This document shows, piece after piece, positions 45,691-56,202 of a DNA stretch of 64,000 nucleotides. The position numbers and the translations under genes were made by a program. The notes beneath the pieces were generated by a model. That model saw only the letters and a program-made list of their open reading frames with translations, was not told the DNA's origin and did not search any database. The stretch covers positions 95,514,241 through 95,578,240 of the forward strand of contig NC_092879.1 of the NCBI RefSeq assembly GCF_028372415.1, written 5' to 3'. Position 1 is the stretch's first letter. The number at the start of each line of letters is the position of its first letter. This stretch comes from Notamacropus eugenii (lineage: Eukaryota; Chordata; Mammalia; Diprotodontia; Macropodidae).

Positions 45691-45804
45691 AAAGTCCAGT
45701 TGCTAATAAGAAAATCAAGTATTAGAGAAAATTAGTCAGACTAATTTATCGAAGTTGGAAATACACATTAAAGTTTTGTTCTTGGCGATTGGTGCCAATC
45801 TCGA

Positions 45805-46122
45805 CGTGTGTGTGTTTGTCCTTTGTTGCCGAAGAAGACCATGCCATCAGCGAAATAATGACATGACTTGCACTTGACTTTGTTTTGAGTGAGGGAGGGC
45901 TGTGCAAGTCACAAGCCTCACTTCTTCTCCACAGCCATCTGAATCCAGTGACCAGATATACATCAGGATGACCGGAGATGACCCAGGATGAGGCAAGTGG
46001 GGTTAAGTGACTTGCCCAAGGTCACACAGCTAGTGAGTGTCAAGTGTCTGGGGTGAGATTTGAACTCAGGTCCTCCTGACTCCTGCACTGGTGCTCTATC
46101 CACTGCATCACCTAGCTGCCCC
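45805..46122. mobile_element. RTE-type SINE joined to antisense SINE1
   Basis: The left half (tgtttgtcctttgttgccg, then aagaagaccatgcca) is RTE-derived. The right half from about 45990 is antisense SINE1 (ggggttaagtgacttgccca, then aaggtcacacagctag, then cacctagctgcccc). An antisense MIR fragment follows to about 46260. Confidence 0.7.
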
Positions 46123-46464
46123 CATGTAGGGTTAAGAGAATTGCCTGTGGCTACGACAGTTGATAAGTGATGGAGTCAGGATTAGAACCCTGATCCTCTG
46201 GACCCCAATCCAGAGGACTCTTCAGTACACTTGCAGGATTTCCCTAATCAGTCAGTGCCTGTACTTATGGAGTTTTGTTTGGTAAAGAGAATTTTTAATG
46301 TGCTGCTTAACAAGAAGCACTTCTTGAAGAAATTCCAATGATTAGACACCATCTTATCTTTTTCCATAACTCAAATTGTATTGAAAAGGATAGATTTTAA
46401 AAAGTGTGGTTCTATTAGACCATCACCAAGGAAGATGCTAGATACAAGACCCACCATATGTAGC

Positions 46465-46670
46465 TAAGAGAGGGCTGTACCTGGAGTAGGAAGACCTGGG
46501 TTCACATTGTGCATCAGATACTTATTAGTTCTGTGATCCTGAGCAAGCATTTTCATTTCTCTGAAACTCAGTTTCCCCATATGTAAAATGAGGATAATGA
46601 TAGCACCTACTTCCCAGGTTGTTGTATCCAGAAAATATCTGGAAAGCTTTATCCAAATGTCAGCTGTTTT
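46465..46670 (+). mobile_element. MIR-type SINE
   Basis: The order is ctggagtaggaagacctggg, then gaaactcagtttccccatat, then aaaatgaggataatgatagc. Positions 46670-47290 are unclassified. Confidence 0.65.
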
Positions 46671-47769
46671 CTCTTTCTGGAGGAATAACCAATGTGTTGG
46701 AGTCAGATTCATTTGGTTACTCTAAGTCAACAAGTCATCTGATGTTGCTTTTCTCACTTTAATCTGATGCGAGAAATAAATAATTTAATTTCTCCCTTTT
46801 GGCATCAGGCAATTTAAGGATGGCTGTGCAGTTCAAGTTATATTAAGTACTGACTTGGCCTCAGATGTCATAATTGATCTCATACAGAGGTACCTGAAAA
46901 ATATATTCAGTGAGTGGTGAAATCAAACAGACTTTGAAAACTTTTAGTCTCTTTCAACCTTGAAAACCAAATTACAGTACACTATTTCCTAGACAGTGTG
47001 AATTAGCCTAAAAAGATTTGACCCAAAAAACCAAAATGTGACTTTAGGATAGTCTCAAAGGATACTTTAAAAGGAATTTTTAAAGGATTTTGCTAGTGGA
47101 CAGTGGAAACTCTGTTTCCAGACCCAGCTATTGTGAATATTTCATAGTAAAACCTGTTCAGTGTGAGCATTTAACTTGTGTAATTAGAGGTTCTGCCTTT
47201 CCATTTGGGTTGAGTAGCCCTAAACAAAATGTGGGTCTTTCCTCTTAAACCAAAATTTTAAATTACAGTCGAAGGGGTGTTAGCAGTAATCCAAATCTGT
47301 TTCCCCATTCTACAGGAAACTGAGGTGCAGAGAAGAGAAAGGCCTTAACCAGAGTATTTATAGCTAGCCGGTAGACCAGTTGGAAGGAGAACCCACATCC
47401 TTGATGCAGAGCAATCAAACAGCATCTCTGAGCACGGAGGCAAGAGAAATTGAGGCCAGATCATGTGAACCAAGCTCCAGTGGCATCATCAATCAGGCTG
47501 GGTGGCAAATACATCATATGACACATATAAACACTTTTCGCTCCCTGACCTCCCCTCTTATCTGTACCCAAACAAACAGGAGGAGAAAAGCAAGGTCATG
47601 ATTTTATTTCTGGAAAATCACTTGGGCTACTGCTTCTTCCGTTCAAAAAAAGTTTCAGTGAAAATCGAACACCGAACATCAATACAACCAGCTGAACTTG
47701 CTTTCCTACTATTTGCATTAAATTTAATTCATTTTAGTACATAAAGTATTATAATAATTGTGTAGTTAT

Positions 47770-47990
47770 TGCTTCTAGGTCCTCATCAGGACTCTTTGTC
47801 TAATCATTTGCATTCACTTTTCCTCTCACGTGATCATAGGATGGACTTCCATTTTTCTGGGAGTTTTAAGGGTCTTTCCAGATTTCTCTGTGGTTTTCAA
47901 CTTGTTGGTCTTAATTGAATTATAATATTCCATTATGTTAATGGACTACTATTTATTTAACTGTAGTCCATATAAAAACTGATGTCCTTC
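47770..47990 (-). mobile_element. L1 3'-end fragment
   Basis: The antisense order is ggacttccatttttctggga, then ggtctttccagatttctctg, then attataatattccattatg. An antisense MIR scrap lies at about 47300-47420. Confidence 0.5.
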
Positions 47991-49175
47991 TCTGAACTTT
48001 CATGCTGATGAGTTAGGTACCCCAGAGCAAGGCTAAATCTCGCCTTCAGGGTTCTAGGGTACCCTGAAGAGTTGAGGGGTGTCTTCTTTAATGCTATTGG
48101 CTCAAGCTCTGGTTCTGATCTGTTCTCCCCATATCAATCACAAGGGATTAGCACCCCAGTTTTCCTTAGCCAGTTACTATCCATTGGCTTTTCCAAAGGG
48201 ACATTTACTGGGTAGGCATAGTAAGAACAGAAATAGAAATCATTCCCCAACACTCAGAGCTGCCAGCTCCCCTGTACCCCCTCAGTCCCTGGGAAGAGTG
48301 AACTCACCCTTAAAGCAGTTGCTCCAAATCCCTTACCCTACCAATTTTCCTTACCAACATGGCATAGCCACCAACTGATTCTCTGTTGCTCCCTCTTGGC
48401 TCCCTGCTGTGCCAAGTCAAACAGGTTACCTGGGACTTCCCTGGGTTTTGGGTTCAGCTGTCCTCAACATCCCGCATGCCCTATAGCTCCTAGACCTTGG
48501 TGGCTGGTTCTCCTGACTTTTAGAAGCTCACTAAGTCACAGCCTAGTCTGATAGTTCTTCAACTAAGAGCCAGAAAAAACAAATGCCAAGAGGCAAAGAA
48601 TAGAAACCCATATTTACATTCCAAAAGTGGGCCCCAATAGGAAGGGCCTAAGGCCTTTCCCAGCTCAGAGGCTTGAAGCTCCCTTTCCTCATTGAAGAAG
48701 TATTCAACAAGATGGGAGGAGAGAGTGAGTGGAATCATCCAGTTAGTCTTTTGGGTAAACATTCTCACTTCTGGCTCAACAGCCAAAGGAAAGTCTCCTG
48801 TTTTCCGCAACAAGCAGACCAGAAACAGACCTGTATGTGCTCTGAAGCCCACATGTGAATGTATAAGCAGAACCCCTTACACATGCTCCTAAGGACAACA
48901 GCTTTTCTAATTGCACCAATTAGTGGCCTCCTATTAGCTAAGATTGAAACTACAGTGTTAATTCATCAAACATAGCCAATTAAATCCTGTTTACATCTCC
49001 CAGACAGTAAAGACACTTAAGCCTGCTTTAGTCAGGTTGTATCAATCAGATAACTGCAGTCTTAGAACAATCAGAGGATTAGGAAGCAACAGGTTGTTAA
49101 AAGAAAGACACGTAAAAATCCCTAGTATACTATTTGCAGTCATGTACCTCCTTTCCCATTTTTTGATTCTGTAAT
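47990..49175. other. Unclassified stretch, possible LTR-type repeat
   Basis: It has no recognisable gene. Uniform composition and CCAAT-like and AATAAA-poor text make an old LTR conceivable, but I cannot name it. Short ORFs in several frames have no support. Confidence 0.2.
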
Positions 49176-49184
49176 AAGATAGAA

Positions 49185-49438
49185 GGGGCCGCTAGGTGGC
49201 AATGCAGTAGATAACATGCCTGGAGTCAGGAAGACCCGTCTTCCTGAGTTCAAATCTGACCTCAGTCACTTCTTAGCTGTGTGACCCTACGTGAGTCATT
49301 TAATTCTGTTTGCCTCCGTTTTCCCATCTGTTAAATGAACTGGAGAAGGAAATGGCAAACGGATCCAGCATCTCTGCCAAGAAAACCCCAAATGGGGTCA
49401 CAGAGAGTTGAATGTGACTGAAACGACTGAACAACAAC
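49185..49438 (+). mobile_element. Marsupial SINE (WSINE/SINE1) with target-site duplication
   Basis: It runs from ggggccgctaggtggcaatg to a tail ending gaacaacaac. It is flanked by the 9-bp direct repeat aagatagaa (49176-49184 and 49439-49447). It is well preserved. Confidence 0.85.
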
Positions 49439-49443
49439 AAGAT

Positions 49444-49485
49444 AGAAAAACGGCGCTATCTCACAGAAAAACGGCGCTATCTCAA
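49444..49485 (+). repeat. 21-bp tandem duplication
   Basis: The unit agaaaaacggcgctatctca plus one base occurs twice in a row, with one difference at the last position. Positions 49500-50200 contain no recognised feature. Confidence 0.8.
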
Positions 49486-50209
49486 TCAGCTCACTAGTAC
49501 CAGGAACCATGACTATATCTGTTACTTTACAAAATGAGAGGGAGATTATGGTCAGTTATGGACATATGGTCACCAAAGATAACATTTTATACATCAAACA
49601 TCACAGACATTTCGTATACAGTAGGCATACTTCACAAGTACTTTTTTAAAGAATACATTTCTAGCCACTGAGGTAGGAAGTGTCAGGTAAATGCAGCAGA
49701 GTGTTACTACAATAATATAGCTCACATTCCCAGTTCTGTCCAAAGACATCTGGCAGAAATTAGCATCCAGTCTTTTGTCTTAGAGATGGTAGACACTCTG
49801 TTGCAAATTCCAGCCTTTTTTCGTTGGAGTGGTGCATTCTTTCCTTTTGGCAGGAAAGAGGTTTCTCCTCCATTCACAGTCATCCTTGTCCTTTTGCCTG
49901 GAAGTCCATATGGGCAAGAGTTCATTTTACAGTCCTATGCGTGAAGTCAGTATGGAAAATTCAGTTTGGGTTTATGGTCATCTGGTTACAAAAGTCAGCC
50001 ATTTCCCATGTGATGGCTTTGGATTTGACTTTGACAGGAGGGTAAACTTTAATTTGTCCTGAAAGCAGATATACTAAAGCAGGACATCATCATATCATGA
50101 AGTCATTTGGATAAAATCAGCTTGTGTGACTCAGAAGAAAAGACCCATTGCATATGCTGCTCTGAGTTACTAGTTAGCAGCCACATGGCTAGGGTTTGCA
50201 AAATACTTA

Positions 50210-50400
50210 ATCCTTAAGACATCTCTGTGAAGACATCTCCTTAAGATGTTATTATTAACAGATAAGGAAACTGAGGCTGCAGCTGGTTAAGTGACTTCTC
50301 TAGGGATGTACAGCTAGGAAGTGTCTATGGCAGGATTTGAACTCAGGCCTCTCTGACTCCAAGTGCGGTATTTTCTCTATTAAGCCCCCAGCTCCTTAGC
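50210..50400 (-). mobile_element. MIR/SINE1-type SINE
   Basis: The antisense order is cagataaggaaactgaggct, then ttaagtgacttctctaggg, then ggatttgaactcaggcc. Positions 50400-51600 are unclassified. Confidence 0.7.
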
Positions 50401-51609
50401 TGCTTCTTTGTCTCAACCTGTTTCCCAACAGTATGTGCCTGGCAGATAAGGCTGGTACAGTTAGATATTGTTGAGCCATTAAAGACAGATTTTCAGTCTT
50501 TTCTTTTTTGTTACTCTAGGACTAATACGAGTTAATACCATTGATATCAATTCCTTCTTTGCTCAAATGTCAAGCACTGGAAGAGCAAGATCTTCCAGAT
50601 TAGCCAATAAAGGTGAAAGGAAAGAAAGTTAAGTCCTAATTATTCTGCCTGAGGGATGAGAAAAGCACAGATCTCTTTTGAAAATGGCCTGGTCATTCTG
50701 GGATTGTACTTCTGAAGAATCCCTCTGCATGGGCTTCATGGGTTTCTTAACTGGTTTTTCTGATTTCACTTTTTACTCTCCAGAAACCAGTGAGCACATT
50801 TAGGGAAGGAGGTTCTCAGTACTTGGAATACTGGAATATCCTCTCAAATCCCAGAGAATGGCAGGGCCGAAGGGGGCGGAGTGGGGGAGGATGGTGTCTG
50901 CAGACCACGGCAAGGGGCTAGATTAGGCTCATTTGCAAACATCCTTTGTTAAATGTTTAACAATCCCAAAGATAAGATTAAGATCATTTGAATACCACTG
51001 CAGGGCAGTTGGGATTTTCTAAAGTTTGATAGTATTTCCGACTTCCCAAAGACTGCTCCACTATTTAGGCAAAATTTAAATGGACACCTTGCCAATCCAT
51101 AGAATCCACAGTGGAATACTTAAGATCCTCGTTAACTTCCAGAAGAGCAGAGAAAACCTTGGGACCACATGATAGTCCTCATTCTTAAAGCCAATCAAAG
51201 AGTTCTGATAAACCGCTGTTTCCAAATGACATTCTAGGTGTTATTCTCAAATCAACACCACTTCTAGCCAGTGCTTTCCCAAAATCACAATGTTAAAATT
51301 TATAAATCCCATGAACAGAAGACAGTCTCATGGGATTAAAACAAACACAACATTTACTGGGATTCAGATAACGTGAATCCAGTTGAACACTTCTCCAGAT
51401 CAGCTACATGAAAAAAATTCCGATTCAGCTCCCTATTGGGGAAATTCTATCCTAGTTGCATTCCAAAGTCATTTTAAAGTATTAATCACTTTTTATTTTC
51501 AGTTACAAAAGGGTAGCAACCAGCAATTATTCAGAGCACAGATCAATTATTCCGTGAATAATAGTCACCCATTAATTTATCAAACCCAGTAGAAATTGAA
51601 ATTTTGAAT

Positions 51610-51860
51610 TGGGAGGGAATAAGCATTTCTACAGCACCTGCTATGTGCCACACACACAGTGCTAAGCACTTTACAAACATCTCATTCCATATGACAATCT
51701 TGGGAGGTAGGTGCCATTATTATCCCCATTTTACAGTTGAAGAAATTGAGGCAGAGGTGAACTGACTTGTCTAGCATCACATAACTAAGTAAATATCTGA
51801 CTTCCTGACTCCAGTTCCAGTGCTCTACGCATTGTGCTACCTGGCTGCCTCAAGATTAAA
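51610..51860 (-). mobile_element. MIR-type SINE
   Basis: The order is agcacctgctatgtgccaca, then tgccattattatccccattt, then tacagttgaagaaattgagg, ending gctacctggctgcc. Confidence 0.75.
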
Positions 51861-52089
51861 AGCTGCTACACGATTCTAGCTATTTTCCCCACATCTACAA
51901 GGAAGCCAAAATTTGTAAAGTTAAGCTTGGAAATCATTAGCAAAAATTAACTCCATTTCCCTGAGGAGGAAGTAAATATTTTTCCAAGTACAGTTTCACA
52001 GTATTGCAGGCAGGGCAATCTTTCTGGAGCTCCTGGTCTCTGCTTATCTCAGTGATGTTGAAAACTTCCTTAAACTTCCATTGCTATTT

Positions 52090-52090
<1 letters not shown>

Positions 52091-52182
<92 letters not shown>

Positions 52183-52310
52183 TCTCTCTCCCTCTCTCCC
52201 TCTCTCCCTTTCCCTCTCTCCCTCTCTCCCTCTCTCCTGTTTCTCTCTGCCTCCGTGTGTCTGTCTGTCTGTGTCGTTTTCTCTCTCTCCCTCCCTCTCT
52301 GAATTGATTC
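52091..52310 (+). repeat. Long (TC)n array with imperfect tail
   Basis: About 85 bp of pure TC, then imperfect ctccctctctcc repeats to about 52310. All Ser/Leu or Arg/Glu ORFs here come from this. Confidence 0.95.
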
Positions 52311-52453
52311 TTGCTGCAGATTATGACAGTTGGCAAAAAATGTTTTATATTTAAGTGAAAAAAAATCACTACTTCTATTCTCTTGCTTTTGGGGAATCAG
52401 AAACTGAAGTCACTCCTCAGGGTTCTAGATGAGTTCATAGCAGGGTGTGCAGT

Positions 52454-52484
52454 TTAATTAATTAATTAATTAATTAATTAATTT
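52454..52484 (+). repeat. (TTAA)n microsatellite
   Basis: About seven tandem ttaa/attaa units. Confidence 0.9.
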
Positions 52485-53199
52485 GCTTTTAAGAGCACCT
52501 CCATACATTCTCATTGTCCTTTTCTCATTACCTTTTAATGGAACCTCAAGTCTATACTGTATCACTGTAAACAATCTAATTTTCCTTAGTTTTTTTTTTC
52601 AGTTGCTGACCCTGATTGTTTTAAACTGATCCTTTCAAATCACAGAATTGTATTTTTCTTTACAATGATTCATTATTTCACTTTTTTCAAATACTGCTAA
52701 TTTCTTAATCTCATATTTGTCTATTTTCAGTTTATGTTTCAAATTGTTTTCAGATCTAATTTCTATTTTTTTCATTGAATATCTAATAAATTAGCAAATT
52801 TTCTTGTTTTTTTCAAATTCATTGCAGAACTTTGTTTTTAGGTGATCAGAGCTGAAACTTCCAGGCTTAATGAATTTTTAATTTTGCCATGTAATATATT
52901 TCCAATTTGGTTTCTTACTTAAGAACTTGCAAATGCAAGGTCTGTTCTAATTCTTTTTAGGTGACTTTGCTTCTGATTAACTCAGGCAATGAAATTCTAC
53001 CAAATCATTCAGAGAAGTCTACTGTGTAAACCAAACTTAAAATGGAATTTTGCCCTCTTCCAAATTATTTTATTGCTCTTTTCCAAGACAAAGCCTTCTT
53101 TGCTCCAGGTAATTTATACAGAAAGACAATTTAAGTCTTTAAATGGTTTTTAAACATCAGATAAGGTTTACTTCAAACTGCACTTCTCTCTGTCCCTCA

Positions 53200-53227
53200 G
53201 TGTCTCTCTCTCCCTCCCTCCCTCCCT

Positions 53228-53271
<44 letters not shown>
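53200..53271 (+). repeat. (TCCC)n/(TC)n array
   Basis: Starts tctctctctccctccctccc and becomes pure TC, ending at tgtataaacagacag. Confidence 0.9.
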
Positions 53272-53275
<4 letters not shown>

Positions 53276-53289
53276 AAACAGACAGTTTT

Positions 53290-54235
53290 CAAAGTAATCA
53301 AAGCTATCTCGAGTCGTAAAAGAATGCACTGAATCACTATTGATTTGAGAAATGCAAATTAAAAGAACTCTGAGATACCACCCCACACCTATCCCCTTCT
53401 AATATGACAGAAAAGAAAAATGACAAATGTTGGAGGGAATGCTGGAAAATTGAGACAATAATGTATTGTTGTGAATTGATTCCACCATTCTGTAGAACAA
53501 TTTGGAACTATGCCCAAAGGGGTAGAAAACCGCATATATCTTTTGATCCAGCAATACTGCTACCAGGCCTTTATCCCCAAAAGATTTTTTTTAAAAGGAA
53601 AAGGACCTCTCTATACAAAAAATATTTCTAGCAGCTCTTTTTGTCGTGGCAAAGAATTGGAAACTGAGGGGATGCCCATCCATTGGGGAATGGCTGAATA
53701 AGTTGTGTATGATTGTGATGGAATACTGTTGTGCTATAAGAGATGATGACCAGGATATTCTCAGAAAAACACTTGGAAAGACTTACATGAATGGATGCAC
53801 AATGAAATGAACAAAACCAGGAGAACATTGTACAGAGTCACAACAATGTGGTATGATGATCAACTGTGAACGGCTTAGCTCTTCTCAGTAATACAATGAT
53901 CCAAGACATTTCCTAAACACTCATAATGAAAAATGCTGCCTCCCTCCAGGGAAAGAACTGATGGAGTCTGAACGCAGAACAAAGCTATACTCTTTTAAAC
54001 TTTCTTTTTCTTTGTCTTTTAAAATCTATTTTATTAATGACATAACTAATACAGAGGTATGTTTTGCATGATTGCACATGTATAACTTGTATTACATTGC
54101 TTGCCTTCTCAATGGGGGGGGCAGGGGAAGGAGGAAAAGAGAGAATATAGAACTCAAAATTTGAAAAAAAAAAGCCTTAAAATTGTTTTTACATGTAATT
54201 AGGAAAAATAAAACATTAAATTTAAAATATTGTCC
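53290..54235 (+). mobile_element. L1 3' end (sense)
   Basis: The order is gaaatgcaaattaaaagaac, then ctctgagataccaccccaca, then gatccagcaatactgctacc, then ggggaatggctgaataagtt. It ends in an A-rich tail with aataaaacattaaa. It is better preserved than other L1 pieces here. The short ORF at 53404-53631 is the C-terminal end of ORF2 with frame damage. Confidence 0.8.
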
Positions 54236-54627
54236 TATTACCTGTGATGCCTAGAAGAACAATGTAGTTTCCTAATCATGTCTTTTAATAGTATTATTGT
54301 TGTCTTATCTGCAATCATGGTTGCCACTCCTGATTTTCTGAATTCAGCTGAAGTGTGATATCTTATGTCAGCCCCTAATTCTAATTCTATGTGGATCTTT
54401 TGCATTTTCTGTGTGTTCCTTGTATGCTACAAATTGTTGGGTTTTGTTTTCTAGTTGATTCTACAACCTTCTTCCATTTTATAGTAGAGTTTGTTTCACT
54501 AACATCCAAAATTTATAATTGTTAAGTTTGTTTTTCTCTCCATCAAAACATATTGTCTTTTTTTCAAATGAGCAGAAGGTCTTCATAGCTTATTTTGCTT
54601 GAAACAATCTGATCTCAGTCTGTCTCC

Positions 54628-54628
<1 letters not shown>

Positions 54629-54680
<52 letters not shown>
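54629..54680 (+). repeat. (AC)n microsatellite
   Basis: About 26 uninterrupted AC units. Positions 54680-55290 hold nothing recognised. An L3/MIR scrap lies at about 55300-55470. Confidence 0.95.
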
Positions 54681-54683
<3 letters not shown>

Positions 54684-55829
54684 CTTTTACCACCACCACC
54701 ATCCCCCATACACTCTCCATTCCTTCTTCATTTGGGGGAGGGGGTAGAGGGTGGGGAGACACACAATCATCTCTAAGTAGCTTTGGTTTGTTTTACTTGA
54801 AGGAGCTTCTTCCTTTACTCCACTCAGATCCAGACACACACATCTTTCTCCTTTCCCAATGTCCAGCTCACTCTTTGCTGTCTTTTACAGCTGTAATCTT
54901 TTTGATACTTTCTTTAGCTCAGATTAGAGTATGGTTCATGAGCTCTTCCTCTCCCCTGGGCCTTTGTTTAAATGATCTTTACCTACGGCATTCCATTTTG
55001 AGAAATGAAAGTCCTTTTCTTTCCCTCCTTTTTTTTTCCTTATCTGAGATATTTCTTTCTGATTACCCAAGATCACGATTGATTTCTATTTTATCCCCTT
55101 AATGACCCACAAATAGGGTGGAACTCCCAAGGTATAATAGTCTTGTCTCCTCTTAAAATAGTATATAATTACTAACTCCTTTCAAGCTATTCATACTTGT
55201 TTACTATTCTTAATTTTCTTTTGATCACTGCATTTTCCCTTTAAAATACTCTATTCAACTGTTTTTGTTAAAAGGAATGCTTGGCAGGTATTAATACTGC
55301 TAACTGTAGGCCATCCAGTCCAATCCCCTGCCTAATGTAGAAGTCCCAGCTATAAGGTTTCTGACAGGTATCATCCAACTCTCACTTAAAAACCTTTGGT
55401 GATTCGAGGTTACAAGGCATCTTACAAGGCAGTCCATTTCATTTGTGGGATAGCTCTCATCACTAGGAAACAGAGTGTGAGATACTGTCCAACAAAATGT
55501 GATCTCCTTCCCAAATAGACAAATCTTCACTCACTGTGAAAATCTCCTAGAATACCAAGAGAGCAGGTTTTGCTTGGAGGATGTGTCATCCCGCCATCTG
55601 CCTTCCTGCCCTGTGCATATACTGTCCCTGACCCTCACCCCTGCATTCCACTTCTTGCTTTCATTCTGGGAACAGTAAGCAATAAAATCAATGCAGACAC
55701 TGTTGCTGGAAAGGCCATGTCAATCTCCTGCTCTATGGCTCCAATCACAGTTCCTCTGACTATCTAGATCATGTGCCCCAGCTTGGTTAGCTATCCCCGA
55801 CTGATGGCCATATACTTGGTTCCCAGTTC

Positions 55830-56200
55830 TTTGTTACTATAAATATTGTGGTGGTGTATACAGGGCCTTTTTGTATTGACCTCTTTAATATATACATATA
55901 CATATATACTTATATATGCACACACAAACACATATATACGTACAAATACATGTGATTATTATTATGTGTGATTATATGTGATATTCCATGTGATTATATA
56001 TATTATTTTTGTTTATATGTATATATATATATATATGCACACACACACACATTTTGCAAAGCTATATATGTGTGCCTAGCAGTGGCATCTCTGGGTCAAA
56101 AAGTATGTACCTTTTAGCCACCTTTTCAGCAAAATTCCAAACTGCTTTCCAGAATGACTGGAGCAATTCATAGCTCTACCAAGAGTGTCAGTGTATACTG
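55830..56200 (-). mobile_element. L1 3' fragment with internal AT/CA microsatellite
   Basis: The antisense L1 tail (ttcccagttctttgttact) is separated from ctgggtcaaaaagtatgt and ctttccagaatgactgg by an expanded tatata/cacaca stretch (55885-56055). Confidence 0.6.
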
Positions 56201-56202
56201 AA

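Larger units (their letters stand above)
52560..54600 (-). mobile_element. Old L1 (antisense) split by a younger L1
   Basis: T-rich antisense L1 text at 52560-53150 and again at 54240-54600 (atggttgccactcctgat, then ttgttgggttttgttttc). The gap holds a (TC)n array and a sense L1 tail. The limits are approximate. Confidence 0.4.

Noticed and set aside
49824..50062. Overlapping plus ORFs of 73 and 77 codons
   Set aside because: No motif, no splice support, and frames in conflict. The region may be an unrecognised repeat.
52004..52369. Ser/Leu-rich and Arg/Glu-rich ORFs on both strands
   Set aside because: They are translations of a (TC)n microsatellite.
54599..55102. 167-codon plus ORF with a His/Thr repeat
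   Set aside because: Its start is an (AC)n microsatellite. The rest has no coding signature and overlaps old L1 flank.
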